The position numbers and the translations under genes were made by a program. The notes beneath the pieces are model-generated. The model was not told the DNA's origin and did not search any database. It worked only from the letters and a program-made list of their open reading frames with translations. Shown in pieces: positions 37,456 through 45,019 of a DNA stretch of 64,000 nt. The DNA comes from Planctomycetota bacterium (lineage in GTDB: Bacteria > Planctomycetota > UBA1135 > GCA-002686595), in the NCBI GenBank assembly GCA_026692665.1, contig JAPLOF010000020.1:124001-188000 (forward strand), written 5' to 3'. The stretch's first letter is position 1. Each line of letters opens with the position of its first letter.

Positions 37456-39360
37456 ATGTCGCGCACACCGGCCATCCTCGCGGTCCTCGCGGCGCTCGCG
37501 CTGGTCCTCGTCGGCGCGTGGTGGATCGGCTCGGAACCGGCGCAGTTCCCCGGAGCCGAGTCCCAGGTTGACGAGGCGGCGGAAGAGTCCGGCGGAGCGC
37601 CGGGTCTCGAGGACCCGGCCGACGCCGTGGAGGATCCGCTCGAGCGCGCGGTCGCCGTGGGGGTCGAGGAACCGAACGCGGTTGCGCCGAGTTCCGCCGG
37701 ACCGCTGGTCGAGGCCCCGTCTCCCGGGCTGCGCGTCCGAGGCACGCTCCTCGACGCGGCGACTGGAGAACCGCTGCCGGCGTACACCTTCGAGCTCCAG
37801 GACGGCCGAGCGAAGACCGAGCGGCTCGTCACCGACGAGCACGGCGTGTTCTCGACCACGCAGCCGCTCACCGTGGGTCCGCTGCGCGCACGCTATCTGG
37901 AGGCCTCGCAGGATCGCGTCGACGCCGGTTCGCTGCGCGCCCTCGGGGACGGCACGGCCGAACCTCTGGACCTGCGGGTCGCGAGCGGCCCGACGTTCCG
38001 GCTCGCGCTCACGCCCGCTGGCGTTCCGGGGCCGGACGCGCTGAGCGGGCGGCTCCAGCTGCTCGTGAGCGAGGGCTCGTCCGTCGCGCGCGGCGAAGCG
38101 CGAGTGGGGACGCCGCCGTGGATCCGGATCGGCCCGCTGCCGGCCGGAGCTCAGGGCGACGCCGAACTCGTGCTCGACTCCCGCGACGGCGTGTGGCGCG
38201 GCCGGACCAGCGTGCGTGTCGCCCTCGGGATCCAGCCCGGGATCCTGAGCGTGACGATGCAGGCCTTCTCGGCGCTCGCGGTGCACGTCGTGGGGGGCGA
38301 CGACGGCGCGCCGCTCGCGAACGCGGTCGTCGCCTGGAAGCCGGCGAGCGGCCAACGCGGCCGCGACCAGACGACGGACCGCGACGGACGGGCTTCCTTC
38401 GACCGGCTGTCGGCCGAGCCGGGGTCGCTCCTCGTGCGCAGCGCGCGCCACCTCGAGTTCGAGCTGCCGATCGTCCTGCTCACGGGCCAGCGCCGCGAGG
38501 AAGAAGTGCGTCTCGTGCGCGCGCCCAGCGCGGGCTCGATCCGCGGCCTCGTCTTCTCCGACACGGGCCAGTACGCGGAGCGGCTGGAGATGCGGCTCGT
38601 GCTCGCGGACCAGCGCGACGGCCCGCGACCGCTCTCCGCGACGGTGGCGTGGAACACGGAGGGCAGCACGAAGGTCGGCCGTTTCGCCTTCGACGACCTG
38701 CCGCCCGGCCGCTGGAAGCTCTCGGTCGCCGAGGCCGACTGGTACGAGTGGGAACCGCGGCGCACGGAAGTCGAAGCGCCGCTCGATGGCGTGCAGTTCC
38801 GCGTGCACGATTCCGTGCCGGTCGCGGACCTCGTGTTCGAGCCGGTCGACGAGCAGGGTGAGCGCCTCCTGGACTTCGAGGTGCGCGTCGTCGGCGGAGG
38901 CGAGACGCGCGTCGAGCGCTCGTGGAAGCCGCCCCTGATCCTGCCCGCGTTCCCGGTGCAGAAATCGCTGCGCTGGCGCGTCGATGCAGCGGGTCGCGCG
39001 GCCGCGTTCGGCGACTGGGACTCGCTCTCGCCGCTCGTCGCCGTGGGCGGCCGGGAGCAGCGCGGCGCGCGGCCGCTGCTGGCACGCGGCTGGGCTCAGC
39101 TCTACCGCGTCATCCGCTCCGACAACAAGAAGCCCGTGGCTGGCGCGACCGCCGTGGTGGACGGGCGCGAGTCCGGCAGCACCGACGCGCAGGGTCGGAT
39201 CGTGCTGCGCGCCGACGCTCGGCCCGCCAGGGTCAGCTTCCGCTGGAAGGACTGGCGCCTGACCGACCCGGTGGACCTGGCCCCGCTGAGGCCGGGATCG
39301 AACGATTTCGAGCGCACGATTCGGCTCGAAGCGCAAAAAAACTCCAAGAAGAAGCCCTGA
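37456..39360 (+). CDS. Membrane-anchored protein with carboxypeptidase-regulatory-like domains
   Basis: 634 residues from ATG 37456. An N-terminal membrane anchor or uncleaved signal (ILAVLAALALVLVGAWWIG) is followed by an acidic, Pro-rich linker to about residue 90. Several CarboxypepD_reg-like beta-sandwich repeats follow: VRGTLLDAATGEPLPAYTF, DGAPLANAVVAWKPASGQRG...DRDGRASFDRL, and GATAVVDGRESGSTDAQGRIVL at the end. The tail is basic (KNSKKKP). Such repeats usually serve as surface or transport-associated modules; no enzyme is evident. Confidence 0.85.
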   Translation: MSRTPAILAVLAALALVLVGAWWIGSEPAQFPGAESQVDEAAEESGGAPGLEDPADAVEDPLERAVAVGVEEPNAVAPSSAGPLVEAPSPGLRVRGTLLDAATGEPLPAYTFELQDGRAKTERLVTDEHGVFSTTQPLTVGPLRARYLEASQDRVDAGSLRALGDGTAEPLDLRVASGPTFRLALTPAGVPGPDALSGRLQLLVSEGSSVARGEARVGTPPWIRIGPLPAGAQGDAELVLDSRDGVWRGRTSVRVALGIQPGILSVTMQAFSALAVHVVGGDDGAPLANAVVAWKPASGQRGRDQTTDRDGRASFDRLSAEPGSLLVRSARHLEFELPIVLLTGQRREEEVRLVRAPSAGSIRGLVFSDTGQYAERLEMRLVLADQRDGPRPLSATVAWNTEGSTKVGRFAFDDLPPGRWKLSVAEADWYEWEPRRTEVEAPLDGVQFRVHDSVPVADLVFEPVDEQGERLLDFEVRVVGGGETRVERSWKPPLILPAFPVQKSLRWRVDAAGRAAAFGDWDSLSPLVAVGGREQRGARPLLARGWAQLYRVIRSDNKKPVAGATAVVDGRESGSTDAQGRIVLRADARPARVSFRWKDWRLTDPVDLAPLRPGSNDFERTIRLEAQKNSKKKP

Positions 39361-39539
39361 TTCGGCCGGGGGATGCAGCTGGCGGGGGACCCCGCCCGCG
39401 CCGATCCCGGCAGCGGGCCCCAGGATCTGGGTGCGAACCGGCCGAACCTGCGCCATACTTCACGACGAGATCCCGCCTTGGTGGCGGCCCCACCATGCGA
39501 GCGGTGAGGCCGTCCGGGAAACTTGGCGGGAACTCTCTC

Positions 39540-39567
39540 GGGCCGGTGGGGGCAACCCCACCGGCCC
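39540..39567 (+). repeat. 12-bp perfect hairpin with GCAA loop
   Basis: GGGCCGGTGGGG (39540-39551) and CCCCACCGGCCC (39556-39567) enclose GCAA, a GNRA tetraloop in RNA. CCTTCG follows, with no U-tract. It lies 180 bases after the CarboxypepD_reg-like gene and 78 bases before the PLP lyase start. Confidence 0.6.
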
Positions 39568-39631
39568 CCTTCGTGCCAGGAACTTCGGGTCCGGCGGGGC
39601 GACTCCGGGTCCGACGGGGCGCACGATCCGC

Positions 39632-39637
39632 TAGATT
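39632..39637 (+). promoter_or_regulatory. -10-like hexamer TAGATT (leaderless)
   Basis: TAGATT ends exactly 7 bases before the ATG of the PLP lyase gene. Confidence 0.5.
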
Positions 39638-39644
39638 CACGACG

Positions 39645-40667
39645 ATGCAGCCCGCGACCGAGTCTCCCTGGACACGCTTCGATCGCATCCGGATCGACGA
39701 AGCCGCGGCGCGCGTCCGCGGCGTCGTGAAGCGCACGCCGCTCCTCGCTCTCGACGCCGGCGATCCGCGCGTCGAGCTGCGGGGCAAGATGGAGAACCGC
39801 CAGGAAACCGGGTCGTTCAAGGCGCGCGGCGCCTGGAATCAGGTGGCCCAGCTGGACGCGAGCCAGCGGCAGGCCGGCGTCGTGTGCGCGAGCTCGGGCA
39901 ACCACGGCAAGGCGCTGGCCTGGGCCGCTCAGCGCGCGGGCGTCCCGGCCACGATCGTGATGCCGAAGAACGCCTACGCGAACAAGGTGCAGGCCTGCCG
40001 CGACCACGGCGCGACCGTCGTGCTGGCGGAGGATCGCATGGCGGCGGATCGCGAGTGCGCGGCGCGCGTCGCGGCCGGGATGACGCTGGTCCACCCGTAC
40101 GACGCCGAGCGCACGATCCAGGGCGCGGGCACGGTCGGGCTCGAGATCGCCGAGGACTGGCCGACGGTCGAGGTCGTCGTCGTGTGCGTCGGCGGCGGTG
40201 GACTCGTGAGCGGCACGTCTCTCGCGCTGCGGCGCAAGCTGGGACGCAAGGTCAAGATCTACGGCGCCGAGCCCGAGGGTTCGCCGTCGCTGACCCGCGG
40301 CATGGCGGCCGGCGCTCCGGTGCACCTCGAAGCGATCACCAGCAAGGTCCAGGGGCTCACGCCGACCTACTCGGGCCAGATCAACGTGGACGTGTGCAGC
40401 ACGACGCTCGACGGCACGATCCTCCTGTCCGACGACGCGATCTTCGCCGGGCAGAAGCGTTTGGTGGCCGTCGGCGAGGTCGTCGAGCCGGCCGGCGCCG
40501 CCGCCTTCGCCGCGGTCGTGACGCGCAGGTTGCCGGCGGAGCTCCTGGCCGGCCGCTCGAGCAAGGACCCCTTGCGCGTCGCCGTCGTCGTCTCGGGCGG
40601 GAATCCCGATCCGGCGCAGCTCGAAGCGGTCCGCGCCGAGGTCGCTCGCGAGCGCATGACGCCGTGA
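39645..40667 (+). CDS. PLP-dependent threonine/serine dehydratase-like enzyme
   Basis: 340 residues, fold type II PLP enzyme. The Schiff-base Lys is Lys59 in ETGSFKARGA, followed by SSGNHGKALAWAAQ, VCVGGGGLVSG (phosphate-binding loop) and the C-terminal VVVSGGN. Length and motifs fit catabolic threonine dehydratase or serine racemase rather than the longer IlvA, since no ACT domain is present. It would deaminate Thr or Ser to the 2-oxo acid. The stop overlaps the start of the methyltransferase gene (GTGA). Confidence 0.92.
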   Translation: MQPATESPWTRFDRIRIDEAAARVRGVVKRTPLLALDAGDPRVELRGKMENRQETGSFKARGAWNQVAQLDASQRQAGVVCASSGNHGKALAWAAQRAGVPATIVMPKNAYANKVQACRDHGATVVLAEDRMAADRECAARVAAGMTLVHPYDAERTIQGAGTVGLEIAEDWPTVEVVVVCVGGGGLVSGTSLALRRKLGRKVKIYGAEPEGSPSLTRGMAAGAPVHLEAITSKVQGLTPTYSGQINVDVCSTTLDGTILLSDDAIFAGQKRLVAVGEVVEPAGAAAFAAVVTRRLPAELLAGRSSKDPLRVAVVVSGGNPDPAQLEAVRAEVARERMTP

Positions 40668-41464
40668 CGAAGCGCGTCGTCCTCATGAGGCCGAACGGGC
40701 CGCGGAACGTCGGTTCCATCCTGCGCGTGGCGGCGAATTTCGGTCCGGTCGAGCTCGTCCTCGTCGCGCCGGAGCGCTCGTCGCTGCTCGTGCACCCGGA
40801 CTTCGTCCAGATGTCCCACGGCGTGCCCGGCGGAGCTTCGAGGGTGCGCGTCGTCGAGACGCTGGGCGAGGCGCTCGACGGCTGCGCGAGCTCGATCGGG
40901 TTCACGGCCCGCGCGCACGATCACCGACGCCGCCACGACTGGCGCGCGCTGCGCGAGAGCGTGCGCGACGAGGTGAACGATCCGGAATCCGTCCACGCCC
41001 TCGTCTTCGGCAACGAGGTGCGCGGGCTCGAGACGGAGGACGTGAACCAGCTGCGCGACCTGGCCTGGATCCCGACGAGCGCCGAGCACAGCTCGCTGAA
41101 CCTCGCGATGGCCGTCGGCATCGTGCTGTCGGATCTCTACACGGAACCGGGGCAGAAGCGCCGCGAACGCGGGGCGAAGCCGCTCTCCACCGAGGCTCGC
41201 GACTACTTGAAGGCCAATGTCGCGCATGCGCTCGGCGACCGCGTCGCGAAGTCGAAGTCGGCGCGCACGGACATCCTCTCGTCCGTCGAGCGCATCTTCT
41301 CGCGTGCCGAGCTGGAGGATCGCGACGCGCGCGCCTGGCACCTCATGTGCCGCGCGCTGGGCAGCGAGCTGACGCCGAAGGACCTCGGGATCACGGTGCA
41401 CGAGAAGCGCGGCCGCCACCGGCGCGAGCAGGCACGGCGGCGGGAACTCGACTCGCCCGACTGA
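40664..41464 (+). CDS. SpoU/TrmJ-type RNA 2'-O-methyltransferase
   Basis: 266 residues from GTG 40664, overlapping the upstream stop as GTGA. SPOUT motifs are clear: VLMRPNGPRNVGSILRVAANFG, HALVFGNEVRGLETED, and IPTSAEHSSLNLAMAVGIVLSDLY (knot). Residues 180-266 form a basic, helical C-terminal extension. By resemblance to TrmJ it probably methylates a tRNA wobble-loop or rRNA ribose; the exact target cannot be read from the sequence. Confidence 0.92.
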   Translation: MTKRVVLMRPNGPRNVGSILRVAANFGPVELVLVAPERSSLLVHPDFVQMSHGVPGGASRVRVVETLGEALDGCASSIGFTARAHDHRRRHDWRALRESVRDEVNDPESVHALVFGNEVRGLETEDVNQLRDLAWIPTSAEHSSLNLAMAVGIVLSDLYTEPGQKRRERGAKPLSTEARDYLKANVAHALGDRVAKSKSARTDILSSVERIFSRAELEDRDARAWHLMCRALGSELTPKDLGITVHEKRGRHRREQARRRELDSPD

Positions 41465-41551
41465 GGCCTCGTGGAGGCGCCGGCCTCGCGGGCCCTGCTG
41501 CCTCCGAACCGCGGCACGAGAGCCATCGCCCGCTTCGGGGGCTCGGTCGCG

Positions 41552-42652
41552 TCAGTTTCCCGACGGTACGGGAGACTGCGCGCCGAAGTCGATCCGTTCG
41601 AGCACGTCGAACGGTCCCTGGACGAGCACCTCGTCGCCCGCCTCGATCGTGGTCTCGGGGCTCGGGAAGAGCTTCTGCGGCCCTGTTTTCGGGCGTCGCT
41701 CCACGATGCCGATCCCGTGGGCCCGCGCGAGGTCGCCGACCGTGCGGCCCGCGAGCGGCCCGCCGGCGTTCGCGATGCAGCGCTGCGTGACGACCAGGAC
41801 GCCGCCGATGACCGAGCTGGCGACGATGTTGCGTTCCAGCGCGGCCACGGCGAAGGCCGGCGCGGAGAGCTCGCTCGACGACATCACCGCACGGATCTGG
41901 AAGCCGTCGCGGACCTTGTCCGCCATGTTCGGGTCGAACATGCGCAGCACCACCCGGATCTTCGGGTTCAGGCGGCGCGCATCGAGCGCGATCTCGAGGT
42001 TCGTCAGGTCGTCGTCCGTGGAGAGCACGATGCTGCGCGCGCGACCGACCCCGGCGTCGACCAGGAACGCGTCCCGTCGCGCGTCCCCGAGGAAGAGCGG
42101 CGATCCGTCGCGGCGCACGTCCTCGAGGAACTGCGCGTGCTCGTCGCGTTCGAGCACGACGACGCGCTGATCGAGTCCGCGCAGGATGTGGAAGACGCGG
42201 ATGCCGAGTTTTCCCAGTCCCACCAGGATGACGTGGTCCTTCATCGAGTCCGCCATGATGCGACACCACTCCGCCTCGCCGCGACGCCGGTCGCGGACCA
42301 TCTGGCTGGCCTCGACGATCGCCTCGATGACGACCGTCAGGCCCAGCACCGGGATCAGGAAGTAGAGGATCTCGAGGAGCCAGTGGCGCGGGAACGGCCC
42401 CGTGGCCTCGCCGAAGACGAGCGACCACGCGCGGTACACGCTCTCGACGAAGGTCATCTCGCGTCCGGGATCGAGGACCCGGAACGCCCATCCGCCGCCG
42501 ACGAGCAGGCCCGCGAGGATCCCGAGGCTCCAGGCCCGGTGCGCCGCGACCGCGCGCAGGAAGCACCACTCGCGCCAGAGCCGTTCGCGCCACGAGACCT
42601 TGCGATCGCCTGCGCCTTGGAGCCTCACGACGCCGAAAAGGTACGCTCGCAT
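41552..42652 (-). CDS. RCK (TrkA-N/TrkA-C) channel-like protein without a canonical K+ filter
   Basis: 366 residues from ATG 42652. Two hydrophobic helices (WSLGILAGLLVGGGWAF and ILYFLIPVLGLTVVIEAIV) flank a loop RAWSLVFGEATGPFP, at the place where K+ channels have TVGYG. An RCK domain follows: NAD-type loop HVILVGLGKLGIRVF, VVVLERD, LFLGDARRD, IVLSTDDDLTNLE. The C-terminal TrkA-C lobe is GPLAGRTVGDLARAHGIGIVERR. The RCK part is well kept; the pore is unusual, so ion selectivity is open. It is divergent from the cobalamin adenosyltransferase gene. Confidence 0.88.
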   Translation of the reverse strand: MRAYLFGVVRLQGAGDRKVSWRERLWREWCFLRAVAAHRAWSLGILAGLLVGGGWAFRVLDPGREMTFVESVYRAWSLVFGEATGPFPRHWLLEILYFLIPVLGLTVVIEAIVEASQMVRDRRRGEAEWCRIMADSMKDHVILVGLGKLGIRVFHILRGLDQRVVVLERDEHAQFLEDVRRDGSPLFLGDARRDAFLVDAGVGRARSIVLSTDDDLTNLEIALDARRLNPKIRVVLRMFDPNMADKVRDGFQIRAVMSSSELSAPAFAVAALERNIVASSVIGGVLVVTQRCIANAGGPLAGRTVGDLARAHGIGIVERRPKTGPQKLFPSPETTIEAGDEVLVQGPFDVLERIDFGAQSPVPSGN

Positions 42653-42737
42653 GGACCGCCCTCCAACGCGCAACCCGAGACGCGCCTTGCCCGTCGTCGT
42701 CCCCGCGCGCAAGATGGCCCGTCTCCGAGGAGCGTCC

Positions 42738-43313
42738 ATGGTCCGACTCGATCGCATCTACACCCGCGGCGGCGACGAGGGGCTCACGAGCCTCGGCGAC
42801 GGCACGCGCGTCCCGAAACACCACCCGCGCGTGGCGGCCTACGGCACCGTCGACGAGCTCTCGTCGGTTCTCGGGCTCATGCTCGCGAGCGGGCTCGAGG
42901 AGCCGCACTTCGGCGACCTGCAGTCGATCCAGAACGACCTGTTCGACGTGGGCGCCGACCTGTGCGTCCCGGGCGAAGCGGGCCAGCGTCTGCGGATCAC
43001 GCCGGCGTACACGAAGCGTCTCGAGGACCTGATCGACCGCGAGAACGCCAAGCTCGAGCCCCTGAAGTCGTTCATCCTGCCGGGTGGCGCTCCGCAGTCG
43101 GCCTGGTTGCACCTCGCGCGCTGCACGTGCCGCCGGGCGGAACGCCACGTGTCCGAACTGCTCGTCGATCCCGACGAGAAGGACCGCGTGAACCTCGAGG
43201 TCCTGCGCTACCTGAACCGCCTCTCGGATCTCCTCTTCGTCCTCGCGCGGGTCCACAACCGGCTCGGGCGGCAGGACATCCTGTGGAAGCCGGGCACGCA
43301 CGGCTCCCGCTGA
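42738..43313 (+). CDS. Cob(I)alamin adenosyltransferase, PduO type
   Basis: 191 residues. Starts with the ATP-binding signature YTRGGDEGLTSLGDGTRVPKHH, followed by AYGTVDELSSVLGL, and has the C-terminal helix pair with CTCRRAERHV and YLNRLSDLLFVLARVHN. It transfers adenosyl from ATP to Co(I) corrinoid to make coenzyme B12. Start ATG 42738 is preferred; an in-frame ATG at 42714 lies inside a CAAGAT box that may be the -10. No other B12 genes are nearby. Confidence 0.94.
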   Translation: MVRLDRIYTRGGDEGLTSLGDGTRVPKHHPRVAAYGTVDELSSVLGLMLASGLEEPHFGDLQSIQNDLFDVGADLCVPGEAGQRLRITPAYTKRLEDLIDRENAKLEPLKSFILPGGAPQSAWLHLARCTCRRAERHVSELLVDPDEKDRVNLEVLRYLNRLSDLLFVLARVHNRLGRQDILWKPGTHGSR

Positions 43314-43413
43314 GGACGACGGCCTTCCAGGCGTCCGGATCGCGGGGACCCAGCGGGGCGCCGCCGCTCCGCCTTGCCGCACTCGCCGCGGGCGCGCAAG
43401 ATCAGGGAAGCCG

Positions 43414-45009
43414 ATGTCCGCCCAGGAACCCAGCGCCACGGCGCGCCCGCGGCGCGTGCTCGACGGGATCGCCGTCGCCCTGTTCGTGGCCGCCTGCGCG
43501 GCTCCGGCCGTCGGGGCCTGGTTGCGGCCCGAGGCTGGGGCGATGTCGGTCCGGGCCGAGCAACGCCGACCGGCGCCCCCTCCCGCGATCCCGACCTCGC
43601 TGCGTGCCGCGGCCCGCCTGCCGCGCGAGCTGAAGCTCTGGCACGACGATCACCTCGGCCTGCGCGATGTGATCCTCCGGACCCGCAGCCAGCTCCTCTG
43701 GAGCGGGCTGGGGATCAGTCCGACGCCCTCGGCCGCCATGGGCACCGACGGCTGGCTCTGGTACGCGAGCGAGTCCTCGATGCACGCGTGGCGCGGCGCC
43801 GCGCCGCTCTGGGAGTACCACGTCGAGGACTGGGCGCGCGTGTTCCGCGACCGCGCGGCGTGGTGCAAGGCGCGTGGCATCGCCTACGTCGCGGCCCTCG
43901 CACCGAACAAGATGGAGGTCTACCCGGAGCGGGTGCCGCCGCCGTACGAGAAGCTCGGTCCCTCGCGCTACGACCAGATCACGAACGCGCTGGCCCAGGG
44001 TTCTCCACCGTGGTTCCTGGACCTGCGCGCCGAGTTGCGCGACGAGCGCACGCACGACGGGGAGAACGACTTCACGTACTCGCAGCGTGGCACGCACTGG
44101 ACGACGCGGGCTGCGCTCCGCGGAGCGGTCGCGATGCTCACGCGGGCCAGATCCGCGGGCGTGGAGGTCGAGATCCCGAAGCGCTCGGACTTCGAGTTCG
44201 TCCCCTTGCCCTTCGACGACGACGGTTGGACCGGGCAGCTCCACATGCCGTATCTGCCCTACGAGGTGCAGCCGGTCCTGAGCCGCAACCTGGCGCGCCG
44301 TTGGCGTCCCTCCGCGAACCTCGACGCCGAGCCCAAGCGCGTGGAGACGGCGACGGGCGTCGCCGAACTGCCGCGCTTGTGGATGGTGCACGACTCCTTC
44401 GGCGCGGCGCTGAGGCCGATGCTCGCCCCGTTCTTCTCCAAGGTCACGTACGACTGGAACCTGCTGGGCGATTTCGATCCCAAGGCGATGGCCGAGTTCG
44501 CGCCGAACCTCGTGATCGACCTGCACACGGAGCGCCAGATCTTCCGCCGCCCACCGGACTTCATCGCCTCCCTGGACTACGCGGAACGCGCGGCGCGGTT
44601 CGATCGGGCCGGCCCGTCCGTCTGGACCCTGGCGGCCTCGCGCGACAGGGCGAGGGCGGACGACACGCTGAGCTGCACGCCCGATGGCGCGGGACTCCTG
44701 CTCGAGGCCCGGCGCTGGGGCTCGTACCTCCTGTTCCCGGACGCGGACCTGAGCGTGCCCGGGACGCCGATCTTGCGCCTCGAGCTGGAGGCGGAGCACG
44801 AGGCCAACCTGTACGTGCAATGGCAGCTCCAGGACCAGCCCGGGTGGCGAGCCGGGCCGGCGGTGCGGCGGCCTCTCACCGGCGGGCCGGAAGTGTTCAC
44901 GATCGAGATCCGCGATGCCACGGCGCGCGGCCCGCTGCGGATCAGCCCCGAGGTCGCGGCAGGCAAGGTCCGCCTGCGCGCGGCCGAGATCCGTTCGGCG
45001 ACCTGGTAG
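43414..45009 (+). CDS. AlgX/AlgJ-like SGNH-fold O-acetyltransferase-type protein
   Basis: 531 residues with one N-terminal membrane helix (IAVALFVAACAAPAVGAWL). The ALGX/AlgJ-type SGNH domain shows KLWHDDHLGLRDVILRTRSQLLW, MGTDGWLWYASES, VAALAPNKMEVYPERVP, YSQRGTHWTTRAALRGA (catalytic His region) and LWMVHDSFGAALRPML (catalytic Ser). The C-terminal 120 residues form a beta-sandwich of unknown type. AlgX-like proteins add acetyl groups to exopolysaccharides in the periplasm with an MBOAT partner; a candidate MBOAT is at 51952, not adjacent. CAAGAT ends 11 bases before the ATG. Confidence 0.87.
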   Translation: MSAQEPSATARPRRVLDGIAVALFVAACAAPAVGAWLRPEAGAMSVRAEQRRPAPPPAIPTSLRAAARLPRELKLWHDDHLGLRDVILRTRSQLLWSGLGISPTPSAAMGTDGWLWYASESSMHAWRGAAPLWEYHVEDWARVFRDRAAWCKARGIAYVAALAPNKMEVYPERVPPPYEKLGPSRYDQITNALAQGSPPWFLDLRAELRDERTHDGENDFTYSQRGTHWTTRAALRGAVAMLTRARSAGVEVEIPKRSDFEFVPLPFDDDGWTGQLHMPYLPYEVQPVLSRNLARRWRPSANLDAEPKRVETATGVAELPRLWMVHDSFGAALRPMLAPFFSKVTYDWNLLGDFDPKAMAEFAPNLVIDLHTERQIFRRPPDFIASLDYAERAARFDRAGPSVWTLAASRDRARADDTLSCTPDGAGLLLEARRWGSYLLFPDADLSVPGTPILRLELEAEHEANLYVQWQLQDQPGWRAGPAVRRPLTGGPEVFTIEIRDATARGPLRISPEVAAGKVRLRAAEIRSATW

Positions 45010-45019
45010 CGACGCTACC
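45005..45019. terminator. Small inverted repeat holding both convergent stop codons
   Basis: GGTAGC and GCTACC with loop GAC (45005-45019) contain the TAG of the AlgX-like gene and the TAG of the thioredoxin-HEAT gene, symmetrically. Possible two-way terminator; no U-tract. Confidence 0.35.

Noticed and set aside
37456-39360. TonB-dependent receptor because of the CarboxypepD_reg-like domains
   Set aside because: No TonB box, plug or beta-barrel follows; the repeats make up the whole exported part.
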